Notes under the pieces: generated by a model | Databases searched by the model: none | What the model saw: only the letters and a program-made list of their open reading frames with translations | Told to the model about the DNA's origin: nothing | Position numbers and translations under genes: made by a program | Shown here: positions 1-6,539 of the stretch, one piece after another | Layout: each line of letters starts with the position of its first letter | How positions within the stretch are numbered: position 1 is the stretch's first letter | NCBI GenBank assembly: GCA_035776675.1 | Contig: DASTWO010000216.1 | Span: 1 to 8,370 of the forward strand | DNA: 8,370 nt | Reading direction: 5' to 3' | Origin: DASSOY01 sp035776675 | Lineage (GTDB): Bacteria > Bacillota > Bacilli > Bacillales > DASSOY01

Positions 1-1295
1 AGCGCTATAGGCGATTCTGCATAATTGCCGTTCCGATGAACGATAGAATCCCCTGAATCTTTCCAACCCTGATTGGCAATTCCTTTTGAAGATGCCTGGT
101 GGTATTCTACAAAGCCGTCCCCGTCCATATCGCCATATTCATCGATCCACTTCAAGGCGGCTTCCACATTTGTTTCAAGTTCCCTAAATAACGCAAAATC
201 TCCAGTCCAATGAATATATTCACCCAACAGAATTAAAAACAGCGGTGTCGAATCGATCGAACCGTAATAAGGAGTAAATGGAACTTGACCCGTATTCGCC
301 AACTCCCCAAAACGGATTTCATGCATGATCTTCCCTGGCTGTTCATCCCGCCAGTCATCTACTTCTTCCCCTTGATAAGCTGCCATCGTTTTCAAAGTAC
401 CTTTCGCCACTTTCGGAATGAAAGGCAACATTTGCATAGCCGCGATTAAGCTGTCTCTTCCAAATGGAACCCCGAACCACGGTAACCCGGCAACCGGAAA
501 GCTGCCATATCCAAGATCCGTTAGGAGAACGCGTAGATCTGCAATTCCACGTTCAACCAGTTTTTGCAGCTGCCCATGATCGGTTTCTACACATGTTGTT
601 TCTTTCCTCCAATTTGAATAAGACTGTTTCAATTCCGTTAAGGCTTGTTTCGGTTCAACTTCCTGCGGCTTGACATCTCCTACAATCGGTGAAATTCTGA
701 AAGCGATCCGCTTTTCCTTTAAAGACTCGAGAGAAATCTTGAAATCAATTTCCCCGACTTCCGATACCAGGTCTGCTTCCTCATCCCAACCCACTTGCAA
801 AGATCTCTTGACCTGATCAGCTCCCTTATAATGAAAGATCAAACTTTTTTCATGAATTTCCGGTGTGTCCTTTGTCCCTGTTCTTCCGTTTTGGAATCCT
901 CGTACGATAAACATGTCGGAAAAGTCCGCATCGACATGCATGCTTAATGTAAATGACACGGGTTTAGGGTTGTAATTTTTCACAATGATTGTTTCGTAAA
1001 GAATCCCGTTAAAAATAAACCTTTGCCGCTTGACCTCGACAGACTCCCGCCACAATTCAACAACACCGTCATTTTCAAATTGAGGGTTTGTCAAAAGAAT
1101 CGTTGCTAAATAGTTTTCATCAGCCTCAGAAGAAAGCAATATCGGTTCCTTGTCATTGATTTTCAGATCAAATTTGCTCAAAAACCTTGTATCTTTGGTA
1201 TAAAGCCCGAGACCATAGTTATGATCTTCCCGAATATTTCCTACCTCATCTGTTAATAGAAATAGATCGTTTTCTTTAATCACGCGATAGTCCAT
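1..1295 (-). CDS. Glycogen-debranching / amylo-alpha-1,6-glucosidase-like glycoside hydrolase, 5' part (partial at left edge)
   Basis: An uninterrupted frame of 431 codons runs from an ATG at 1295 off the left edge, so the C-terminal part of the catalytic domain is missing. The start is well supported: AAGGGGG (1302-1308) lies 6 nt upstream. Residues about 10-195 are beta-rich and fit the N-terminal domain of bacterial amylo-alpha-1,6-glucosidase-like proteins (GDE_N_bis type). From about residue 240 the (alpha/alpha)6-barrel part begins, with GLPWFGVPFGRD (270-281), YYGSIDSTPLFL (343-354) and NQGWKDSGDS (408-417). The last is the family hallmark and holds the Asp/Glu-rich active-site region. 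No signal peptide is seen, so it is probably cytoplasmic, acting on alpha-glucan or oligosaccharide branches. The real substrate cannot be read from the sequence, and related proteins are often simply called glycosidase. It follows a LacI-type repressor on the same strand, with two operator-like sites just ahead of it, so sugar-inducible expression is inferred. Confidence 0.88.
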   Translation of the reverse strand, partial: MDYRVIKENDLFLLTDEVGNIREDHNYGLGLYTKDTRFLSKFDLKINDKEPILLSSEADENYLATILLTNPQFENDGVVELWRESVEVKRQRFIFNGILYETIIVKNYNPKPVSFTLSMHVDADFSDMFIVRGFQNGRTGTKDTPEIHEKSLIFHYKGADQVKRSLQVGWDEEADLVSEVGEIDFKISLESLKEKRIAFRISPIVGDVKPQEVEPKQALTELKQSYSNWRKETTCVETDHGQLQKLVERGIADLRVLLTDLGYGSFPVAGLPWFGVPFGRDSLIAAMQMLPFIPKVAKGTLKTMAAYQGEEVDDWRDEQPGKIMHEIRFGELANTGQVPFTPYYGSIDSTPLFLILLGEYIHWTGDFALFRELETNVEAALKWIDEYGDMDGDGFVEYHQASSKGIANQGWKDSGDSIVHRNGNYAESPIA

Positions 1296-1317
1296 CGTGA
1301 TCCCCCTTGATATTTGA

Positions 1318-1354
1318 TCCGAAACGTTTTGGATCGAATCCAAAACGTTTCGGA
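1318..1354. promoter_or_regulatory. Paired inverted LacI-type operators (37-bp perfect palindrome)
   Basis: Two 17-nt arms, 1318-1334 and 1338-1354, are exact reverse complements around a CGA centre. Each arm contains the 16-nt sequence TCCAAAACGTTTCGGA or its complement, with an AAACGTTT core. That CG-centred core is the usual form of LacI-family operators. The two cores are centred at 1325.5 and 1346.5, 21 bp apart (two helical turns), so two dimers could bind the same DNA face. The pair lies between the repressor stop and the hydrolase start, on the path of transcription into the hydrolase. I see no strong promoter in this gap: TTGAGT with a TTCGAT 17 bp downstream on the minus strand is weak. 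The pair may therefore act as a roadblock to read-through or control a weak internal promoter. Confidence 0.75.
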
Positions 1355-1374
1355 AACTCAACTAAGAAATAGGC

Positions 1375-2427
1375 TTACGTTGTTGTAAACCTTCCCCCGA
1401 CTTCTTTGTCCTTATTTGTTACCGTTGCGGTTGAATTACGTATGACAAGCTCAGAATCAAGTATTTTTGCATGGGACTTTTTCTTCTGCTCTAGCATGCC
1501 AACCAATAAACGGGCTGCTTCAAAGCCCATTTGATATTCATTTTGCGCGATGGTCGTCAATGGCGGGTTGGCATAAGGTGCCAAGATATTATCATCGTAA
1601 CCAACAATCGAAAGATCTTCCGGAATTTCATACCCTATTGACCGCGCTCCGTTCATCGAACCAAGAGCCATCAAATCGCTGGAGCAAAAGATTGCTGTAA
1701 TCTTTGGATGCTGCTTTAACAGTTGCCTCGTTTTATCAGCGGCGACAGCTTCGCGGAATTCTCCGTTTACCACTAGGTCTTCCCTGTAGCGAATGCCCGC
1801 TTCAGCCAAGGCCAGACGGTAACCTTCCAATCTTTCTCGACTGACAAACGCCTGGTCATGACCATTTATCATGGCAATTTCACGATGCCCGTTATCGAGA
1901 AGGTGTTTAACAGCTTTCTTGGCCCCAAACACATTATCAGTTGTAACATAGCCAACGCTTTCGGAATGAACCGGAATATCCACCAAAACGCATGGAATAT
2001 CGCTTTGCAGTACCTCTTCCAAATATGGATCATCCATTCGTATTCCTTGGATGATGGCCCCATCTACCCTGCGTTCACGACAAAGTTGTGTATATGTCTT
2101 TTCCTTCTGTTTGGCTGGACTGGTACTGAACAAAACCAAGTCGTAACCAAGTTCACCGGCGCAGTCATTAATACCGCGGAGAACCTTAAAGGTGAAGTTA
2201 TCCTTGGACTCCGATCGGCTCAATTCGGATACGATTAGCCCGATCGTTTTCGTCTTATTGACCACAAGGCTTCGAGCCAGGACATTTGGACTGTACTCCA
2301 GCTCTTTTGCTACGGCCTTGATTTTCTTCCTGGTCTTTTCGTTAACATCGGAATAGCCATTTAAAGCCCGGGAAACGGTCGTGACGGAAACTCCGGCGAC
2401 TTTTGCTATGTCTTTAATGGTTGCCAC
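1375..2427 (-). CDS. LacI-family transcriptional repressor
   Basis: This is a 350-aa sugar-responsive repressor of normal length for the LacI/GalR family. Residues 4-23 form the N-terminal helix-turn-helix, with the conserved VSVTTVSRALNG segment. The hinge helix follows (SPNVLARSLVV, about 46-56); its Leu54 corresponds to the residue that wedges into the central CG of LacI-type operators. From about residue 60 a periplasmic-binding-protein-like effector domain runs to the C-terminus (starting KTIGLIVSE, with later segments such as AIFCSSDLMALG and LSIVGYDD). The start codon is GTG at 2427, preceded by GGAGG with a 6-nt spacer. It is transcribed ahead of the debranching-type hydrolase with a 79-bp gap, so its effector is probably a glucan-derived sugar (inference). 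Matching operator-like sites sit in front of itself and of the hydrolase, which implies autoregulation. Confidence 0.95.
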   Translation of the reverse strand: MATIKDIAKVAGVSVTTVSRALNGYSDVNEKTRKKIKAVAKELEYSPNVLARSLVVNKTKTIGLIVSELSRSESKDNFTFKVLRGINDCAGELGYDLVLFSTSPAKQKEKTYTQLCRERRVDGAIIQGIRMDDPYLEEVLQSDIPCVLVDIPVHSESVGYVTTDNVFGAKKAVKHLLDNGHREIAMINGHDQAFVSRERLEGYRLALAEAGIRYREDLVVNGEFREAVAADKTRQLLKQHPKITAIFCSSDLMALGSMNGARSIGYEIPEDLSIVGYDDNILAPYANPPLTTIAQNEYQMGFEAARLLVGMLEQKKKSHAKILDSELVIRNSTATVTNKDKEVGGRFTTT

Positions 2428-2435
2428 AATAGACC

Positions 2436-2451
2436 TCCAAAACGTTTCGGA
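2436..2451. promoter_or_regulatory. Third copy of the LacI-type operator, beside the repressor's ribosome binding site
   Basis: The 16-nt TCCAAAACGTTTCGGA is identical to the arm at 1339-1354. It ends against the GGAGG ribosome binding site of the repressor gene and lies just downstream of the proposed repressor promoter (-10 at 2460-2470), around +1 to +17. A repressor bound here would block early transcription of its own operon. Identity with the pair at 1318-1354 is seen directly; binding is inferred. Confidence 0.72.
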
Positions 2452-2459
2452 TGTTTCTT

Positions 2460-2494
2460 ATCATACCATACCATATAAATGAAACCGGTTTCAA
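2460..2494 (-). promoter_or_regulatory. Probable promoter of the lacI-hydrolase operon
   Basis: On the minus strand a TTGAAA -35 (2489-2494) is followed after 18 bp by TATGGT (2465-2470). A slightly downstream alternative is the extended -10 TGGTATGAT (2460-2468). Either would start transcription at about 2453-2460, just ahead of the operator at 2436-2451. The -35 overlaps the cre-like palindrome. Neither -10 is perfect, so confidence is moderate. Confidence 0.5.
2480..2493. promoter_or_regulatory. Consensus catabolite-responsive element (cre, CcpA site)
   Basis: TGAAACCGGTTTCA is a perfect 14-bp palindrome. It matches the CcpA cre consensus TGWNANCGNTNWCA at every position. It overlaps the proposed -35 of the repressor-hydrolase operon, a placement where CcpA represses. 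Its core (CCGG) differs from the AAACGTTT of the local operators, so it is more likely read by CcpA than by the neighbouring LacI protein. It is nearly 100 bp upstream of the divergent transporter promoter start, so an effect there is less likely. Confidence 0.68.
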
Positions 2495-2547
2495 TAGTTT
2501 TTTTATTTTTTTGAAAATCATAACTTCCTCTTAGCCAATTCAATTCC

Positions 2548-2576
2548 TTTACCTCATAAAATACAGACATTATAAT
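2548..2576 (+). promoter_or_regulatory. Sigma-A-type promoter of the ABC transporter operon
   Basis: TTTACC (2548-2553) is followed by a 17-bp spacer and a perfect TATAAT (2571-2576). The predicted start at about 2583 leaves a leader of roughly 40 nt before the binding-protein start codon. I see no riboswitch-sized structure in that leader. Confidence 0.65.
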
Positions 2577-2623
2577 ATCAATGAATCGAAGATATAATTT
2601 TTTGTAATGGGGGCTGTTTCACC

Positions 2624-3532
2624 ATGAAGAAGTTTACAACCATTTCCCTTGCGGTCTTGTTGTCAGTATTGTTGGCAGCATGTTCCCAGCAAGGCGGAAA
2701 AACCGATAGATCTGCACCAACGCAGGATTCTGAAGGATCGCAACCTGTATTCAAAATCGGGGCCATTCCCGATCAGAATGTTTCAGCATTGAAAAGACGC
2801 TTTGGAGAATTTGCTGACTATCTTGAGAAACAAACAGACTTGAAAGTGGAATACGTGAATTCCCGCAATTATGCGGCACTGGTTTCAGCCTTTAAAAGAG
2901 GAGAAGTCCAGTTGGCCTGGTTCGGTGGTTTGACAGGGGTTCAAGCTCGAAATGCCGTTCCCGGTTCTGAAGCGATTGCGCAAAGGCCGGCTGACGCCGA
3001 ATTCCATTCGGTCTTTATCGTTCACGAGGGGCTTGATGTGCACAACCTTAAAGATTTGAAAGGCCTCAGCTTCACTTTCGGCAGTGAAAGTTCGACCTCC
3101 GGGCACTTGATGCCACGCTATTTCCTGGTGCAAGCCGGCATTGATCCGGAAAAAGACTTCGATGGAAAACCGAATTACAGCGGTTCTCACGACAAGACGT
3201 GGAAACTGGTTGAATCGGGCGCATATCAAGCAGGAGCGTTGAATGAGCTTGTATGGAAGTCCAGAAAGAAACAAGGAAAGATCAATCTCGATAAAGTACA
3301 CGCGTTCTATACAACACCGGCGTTCTATGATTACAATTGGACGATCAACGGAAATGTGAACAAGAAGTTTGGAGAAGGCACGAAAAAAGCTGTTCAACAG
3401 GCATTGCTTTCCATGAACAAAGAGCAAAATCAGATTCTCGAGCTTTTCCACACCGACAAATTTATTAAGACCAATAATGAAAACTATGCCAAGATCAAAA
3501 AGGTCGCGAAAAGTATAGGGATCATTAAATAG
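2624..3532 (+). CDS. phnD: PhnD-family ABC transporter substrate-binding lipoprotein, putative selenate/oxyanion type
   Basis: This 302-aa extracellular solute-binding protein captures the ligand for the importer encoded downstream. It begins with a lipoprotein signal peptide (lipobox LAAC, Cys20), so after processing it should be lipid-anchored on the outer face of the membrane. A Ser/Gln/Gly-rich linker follows to about residue 40, then the two-lobed PhnD-like fold. Motifs are GAIPDQ (46-51), WFGGLTGVQAR (99-109), AEFHSVF (125-131), GSESSTSGHLMPRYF (153-167), SGSHDKT (186-192) and ALNELVW (205-211). The STSG loop is the anion-binding loop shared with PhnD/PtxB. The full combination FGGLTGVQAR + GSESSTSG.LMP + SGSHDKT is what I recall for the family annotated as putative selenate ABC transporter binding protein, so phosphonate is a doubtful substrate. 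The upstream SD is weak (TGGGGG, about 10 nt away), but the signal peptide fixes the start. It is followed by phnC after 10 nt. Confidence 0.9.
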   Translation: MKKFTTISLAVLLSVLLAACSQQGGKTDRSAPTQDSEGSQPVFKIGAIPDQNVSALKRRFGEFADYLEKQTDLKVEYVNSRNYAALVSAFKRGEVQLAWFGGLTGVQARNAVPGSEAIAQRPADAEFHSVFIVHEGLDVHNLKDLKGLSFTFGSESSTSGHLMPRYFLVQAGIDPEKDFDGKPNYSGSHDKTWKLVESGAYQAGALNELVWKSRKKQGKINLDKVHAFYTTPAFYDYNWTINGNVNKKFGEGTKKAVQQALLSMNKEQNQILELFHTDKFIKTNNENYAKIKKVAKSIGIIK

Positions 3533-3542
3533 GGTGAGAAAA

Positions 3543-4322
3543 ATGGAATCGAAAGAAATTCTTACATTAAAAGATGTGACGAAGACTTATGGGGAGATGC
3601 GCGCGCTTTCTCCCCTATCTTTACGTATCAGACAGGGTGAAAGTGTCGCCTTGATCGGACCGAGCGGCGCTGGAAAAACCACCTTGCTGAATATCCTGGC
3701 GAACGTGATCCAGGCGGATGCCGGCGAATATGAGATTTCAGGGAAACCTGCCCACCGATATACTTCAGGAAAACAATTGGCGCGGAAGGTCGGTATGATA
3801 CGGCAACAATTTGACTTGATCCGGCCGTTGCCTGTGATTCACAATGTCCTGGCTGGACGCCTTGGTGAATGGGGATTCTTCAAATCAATGGTGTCATTCA
3901 TTTTCCCTCAGGAAAAAGAAGTCGCCGCCCGCGCTCTTGAGAGAGTCGGACTCGCTGACAAAATTTATGAGAAAACCGCCAACCTGTCCGGAGGGGAGCA
4001 ACAAAGAGTTGCGCTTGCTCGTCTGCTTGTGCAGCATCCGGAAGTGATTCTGGCAGATGAACCGGTCTCCTCTCTGGATCCTGCTCGGGCAGAAGATGTT
4101 CTGTCCAAGCTTGTGAATCTGGCGAATGAGGAAAACCAAACACTCGTGGCCAGCTTGCATTCTGTTGAGTTGGCAAAGCAATATTTCACCCGGCTCATCG
4201 CCTTAAGAGAAGGCAAAGTCTATTTCGACCTCGCGGTTGAAGATGTTACTGATGAAGCCTTGTCCAAGCTTTATGACCTCGTGGAGTTGAAAGATGATGA
4301 GAAAGTTACTGTATTTTCATAA
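3543..4322 (+). CDS. phnC: PhnC-type ABC transporter ATP-binding protein
   Basis: This 259-aa cytoplasmic ATPase powers the importer. All nucleotide-binding motifs are intact: Walker A GPSGAGKT (39-46), Q-loop around Q88/Q89, signature LSGGEQQR (148-155), Walker B VILADEP (168-174), D-loop SSLD (176-179) and switch His206. Length and motifs fit the PhnC family. I place the start at ATG 3543 because AGGGTGAG lies 4 nt upstream. An in-frame GTG at 3534 would add three residues, but it falls inside that ribosome binding site. The gene lies 10 nt after the binding-protein stop, and its 3' end overlaps the first permease by 29 nt. Confidence 0.93.
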   Translation: MESKEILTLKDVTKTYGEMRALSPLSLRIRQGESVALIGPSGAGKTTLLNILANVIQADAGEYEISGKPAHRYTSGKQLARKVGMIRQQFDLIRPLPVIHNVLAGRLGEWGFFKSMVSFIFPQEKEVAARALERVGLADKIYEKTANLSGGEQQRVALARLLVQHPEVILADEPVSSLDPARAEDVLSKLVNLANEENQTLVASLHSVELAKQYFTRLIALREGKVYFDLAVEDVTDEALSKLYDLVELKDDEKVTVFS

Positions 4323-5088
4323 AAAAAATGTGTTGACCTTATTTCTGGTGCTCGTGTTTATCTTGAGCCTGTTTTCTGTCAACTGGGGACCTGAACTTTT
4401 GCATAAGGGCGGTTTGAATGCCTTACAGGAAATCGCTTCGGCTCTTTTTCACCCTGATTTGTCGCCTTACATTGTTCAACTGGCACTTATCGCTTCTGTA
4501 AGGACATTGGCTTACGCCGTTACGGGGATGTCTATTGCCGTTCTCATTGCTCTCATTTTCGGCGTCCTTGCATCAGGTCTGTTATCCTCCGGTCGGTGGA
4601 GCCGTCTTATTTCCATGAGTGGATTTCGCGGCGTATTGGGATTCATGCGTGCGATTCATGAATTGGTTTGGGCATGGCTTTTTGTCGTGGCATTTGGGCT
4701 GACTCCTTATGCCGCTATTTTCGCGATTGCCATTCACTATGGAGGCATACTGGGACGGATATTCGCCGATATGCTGAACGATGTACCAAAGGAGCCCATT
4801 CAGGCTTTGAAAGCAAGCGGCGCTTCGCGCCTGCAACTCTTGCTTTACGGGTACTTTCCGTCCGCAGCCGCTGATATTCTTAGTTACGTCATGTACAGGT
4901 TCGAATGCGCGATCCGTTCTTCCGCAATCATGAGCTTTGTCGGACTCGGAGGTCTCGGTTACCAAATTCATCTTTCTTTGACCGATTTGAAGTATGATCA
5001 GGTCTGGACGTTCTTATTCTTTCTAATCGCCCTGGTTGTTCTCGTTGACCTGTGGAGCCAGTTTCTGCGAAAGAGGATGGTCGCATGA
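4294..5088 (+). CDS. phnE: PhnE-type ABC transporter permease (first)
   Basis: This 264-aa inner-membrane permease forms half of the translocation pore. Hydrophobic segments lie at about 13-29, 62-97 (probably two), 122-150 (probably two), 208-226 and 236-254. The cytoplasmic coupling loop that docks with the ATPase (EAA-like) is ALKASGASRLQLLLYGYFP (171-189). The conserved IRSSAIMSFVGLGGLGYQI (207-225) is typical of PhnE. The start at ATG 4294 has GGAG 7 nt upstream, inside phnC; a second ATG follows immediately at 4297. The 29-nt overlap with phnC and the 4-nt ATGA overlap with the next permease suggest translational coupling and fixed stoichiometry. Confidence 0.92.
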   Translation: MMRKLLYFHKKNVLTLFLVLVFILSLFSVNWGPELLHKGGLNALQEIASALFHPDLSPYIVQLALIASVRTLAYAVTGMSIAVLIALIFGVLASGLLSSGRWSRLISMSGFRGVLGFMRAIHELVWAWLFVVAFGLTPYAAIFAIAIHYGGILGRIFADMLNDVPKEPIQALKASGASRLQLLLYGYFPSAAADILSYVMYRFECAIRSSAIMSFVGLGGLGYQIHLSLTDLKYDQVWTFLFFLIALVVLVDLWSQFLRKRMVA

Positions 5089-5945
5089 CACAAATTAATA
5101 AAAAAAGACCGCCAATCCGCCAGTTCGGCTTCGTCAAATTCTCGTTTTTCCTCGGCATTGCCCTTATTCTATTTTCTTGGTTTTTCGTACTCAAAGTGGA
5201 TGGTGCGAACTTCTTCGCCCTGTTTTCAGAGAAAAACCTGAACTCGGCGATCAGCTTTTTGAAAAAGATGTTCGGAGTCGGCGTGGAAAACCCGGCATTT
5301 ACAGATGCCGAGAGCTGGAAAAACGCTCTGCATCTCACCTTCAAAACACTCGAAATGAGCATCATGGCGATCGGATTCGCCGCAATCGGCATGTTATTCA
5401 CGGTGGTGCCCGCCGCGCGGAATGCCGCAGACGGTTCATTAACACTATCGAGGAACTGGTACGGTCGGCTTGTTTTTCTTATTGTTCGCGGTATATATGT
5501 TTTCACAAGGGCCATTCCTGAGCTGATTTGGGCGATGATGATTATCTTCATTTTTCAACCGGGCATTCTCCCCGGAGCCATTGCCCTGGCCCTGCACAAC
5601 TTTGGGATCCTTGGAAAGCTGTGCGCAGAGGTCATTGAAGATCTGGATACCCGACCGATTCGCGGCCTTGCCTCATCCGGAGCAAGCAAGGCGCAAATGC
5701 TCATTTACGGAGTGATTCCGACGGTCCTTCCGCGATTTATTACTTACATTCTGTACCGTTGGGAAGTTATTATCCGAACCACAATTGTTGTCGGTTTCGT
5801 TGGAGCCGGCGGTCTCGGCCGGCAATTCAAACTCAGCATGAGTTTCTTTCATTACACGGAAATCACCTTGTTTCTTCTGTGTTATATCGGTCTTGTCGTT
5901 CTGGCTGATTTGGTTTCAGCCGGATTACGGAAAGGGGCGGAATAA
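5085..5945 (+). CDS. phnE: PhnE-type ABC transporter permease (second)
   Basis: This 286-aa permease is a diverged relative of the preceding one and would form the heteromeric partner. Membrane segments are at about 17-36, 88-108, 128-141, 145-170, 227-245 and 258-279. The coupling loop is GLASSGASKAQMLIYGVIP (194-212), and the C-terminal PhnE signature is IRTTIVVGFVGAGGLGRQF (230-248). A region at about 38-85 between the first two membrane segments is longer than in its partner and is probably extracytoplasmic. I chose ATG 5085, which overlaps the upstream stop as ATGA and has AGAGG 8 nt upstream. An in-frame GTG at 5052 would add 11 residues with no advantage. It is the last gene of the operon: a terminator follows within 30 nt. 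Confidence 0.92.
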   Translation: MTQINKKRPPIRQFGFVKFSFFLGIALILFSWFFVLKVDGANFFALFSEKNLNSAISFLKKMFGVGVENPAFTDAESWKNALHLTFKTLEMSIMAIGFAAIGMLFTVVPAARNAADGSLTLSRNWYGRLVFLIVRGIYVFTRAIPELIWAMMIIFIFQPGILPGAIALALHNFGILGKLCAEVIEDLDTRPIRGLASSGASKAQMLIYGVIPTVLPRFITYILYRWEVIIRTTIVVGFVGAGGLGRQFKLSMSFFHYTEITLFLLCYIGLVVLADLVSAGLRKGAE

Positions 5946-5967
5946 CACTCGGAAGATCCAAATACAG

Positions 5968-6006
5968 AAAAGCCACTCGAGTTTTTATACTCGGGTGGCC
6001 TCTTTT
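5968..6006. terminator. Bidirectional intrinsic terminator between convergent operons
   Basis: An 11-bp stem (GCCACTCGAGT at 5972-5982 with ACTCGGGTGGC at 5989-5999, one G-U pair in the plus-strand RNA) closes a 6-nt loop. On the plus strand CTCTTTTAT follows. On the minus strand TTTTC follows. It lies 26 nt after the second permease stop and 5 nt beyond the marR-family stop, so it can end both converging operons. The T tracts are short in both directions. Confidence 0.8.
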
Positions 6007-6493
6007 ATATCTCTGAAACAATTGAGCTTTTGCTTTCTTCTTCCTTATCGTCTCCTTGACGCCATTTCTCCAGAATTTGATCGTGTATGCGAAGAAGATG
6101 TTCAAGGTCTTCTCCGGGAATCTCAAGTATCCTGGAAAGCCTTTCTACAAGGAATGAGTCATCTCCAAACGCTTCATTTTGCTTCGCTTTCCCCTCATTC
6201 GTCAACCGCATGGTCAATGACCTGCGATCTTCATGAGAACGCTCGCGGACAACCAAACCCGCCGAAACGAGGCGATCAACGACTCCGCTCATCGTGCTGT
6301 TCCCAAGCTGAAGCCGTTCCGCTAACTCATTGAGCCCGATATTCGGATTCTGCGACAATACACGCAACACCAGAATTTGCACAACGGTCGCATCAAGGAC
6401 TTCCGCCTCCTCACGCAATAACCGATATAAAGCTTTATTGACTTTGCGGAATGAACGCACAACTTGTTGGGCCTTCTCCAGATCCTTCGCCAT
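6005..6493 (-). CDS. MarR-family transcriptional regulator
   Basis: This 162-aa winged-helix regulator has the length usual for MarR. Residues 1-30 form the amphipathic N-terminal dimerisation helix. The winged helix spans about 37-103, with recognition helix STMSGVVDRLVSAGL (66-80) and a wing containing the hallmark HEDRR (87-91). C-terminal dimerisation helices follow (about 113-146), ending in a charged Asp/Glu/Lys tail. The start at ATG 6493 is chosen because GGGAGGTGAG stands directly upstream at ideal spacing. The frame stays open to 6640, but that extension overlaps the pump gene and is basic, low-complexity sequence. The gene lies 46 bp downstream of the efflux pump on the same strand, so it probably controls the pump and itself in response to a toxic small molecule (inference from context). 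Confidence 0.93.
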   Translation of the reverse strand: MAKDLEKAQQVVRSFRKVNKALYRLLREEAEVLDATVVQILVLRVLSQNPNIGLNELAERLQLGNSTMSGVVDRLVSAGLVVRERSHEDRRSLTMRLTNEGKAKQNEAFGDDSFLVERLSRILEIPGEDLEHLLRIHDQILEKWRQGDDKEEESKSSIVSEI

Positions 6494-6539
6494 TCCGCTC
6501 ACCTCCCTGTTGAGTGATAGCATTAACGAGATATTTCTT

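Noticed and set aside
464..673. Plus-strand 69-codon frame in the left region
   Set aside because: It is antisense to the continuous hydrolase frame that fills 1-1295.
1318..1354. The 37-bp palindrome read as an intrinsic terminator of the repressor gene
   Set aside because: No T run follows the stem on either strand, and exact copies of one arm elsewhere point to a protein-binding site.
1858..2238. Plus-strand 126-codon frame inside the repressor gene
   Set aside because: It lies wholly antisense to a well-supported LacI-family gene, and its product shows no recognisable motif.
2583..2623. Possible riboswitch in front of the transporter operon
   Set aside because: The predicted leader is only about 40 nt, with no strong stem or T tract.
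2885..3451. Minus-strand 188-codon frame inside the binding-protein gene
   Set aside because: It is antisense to a clear lipoprotein gene and looks like a by-product of codon bias, with no domain pattern.
5052..5084. GTG start giving the second permease 11 extra residues
   Set aside because: The ATG at 5085 has the better-spaced AGAGG and the classic ATGA overlap.
4928..5551. Minus-strand 207-codon frame across the two permease genes
   Set aside because: It spans the junction of two real genes on the opposite strand and has no family resemblance.
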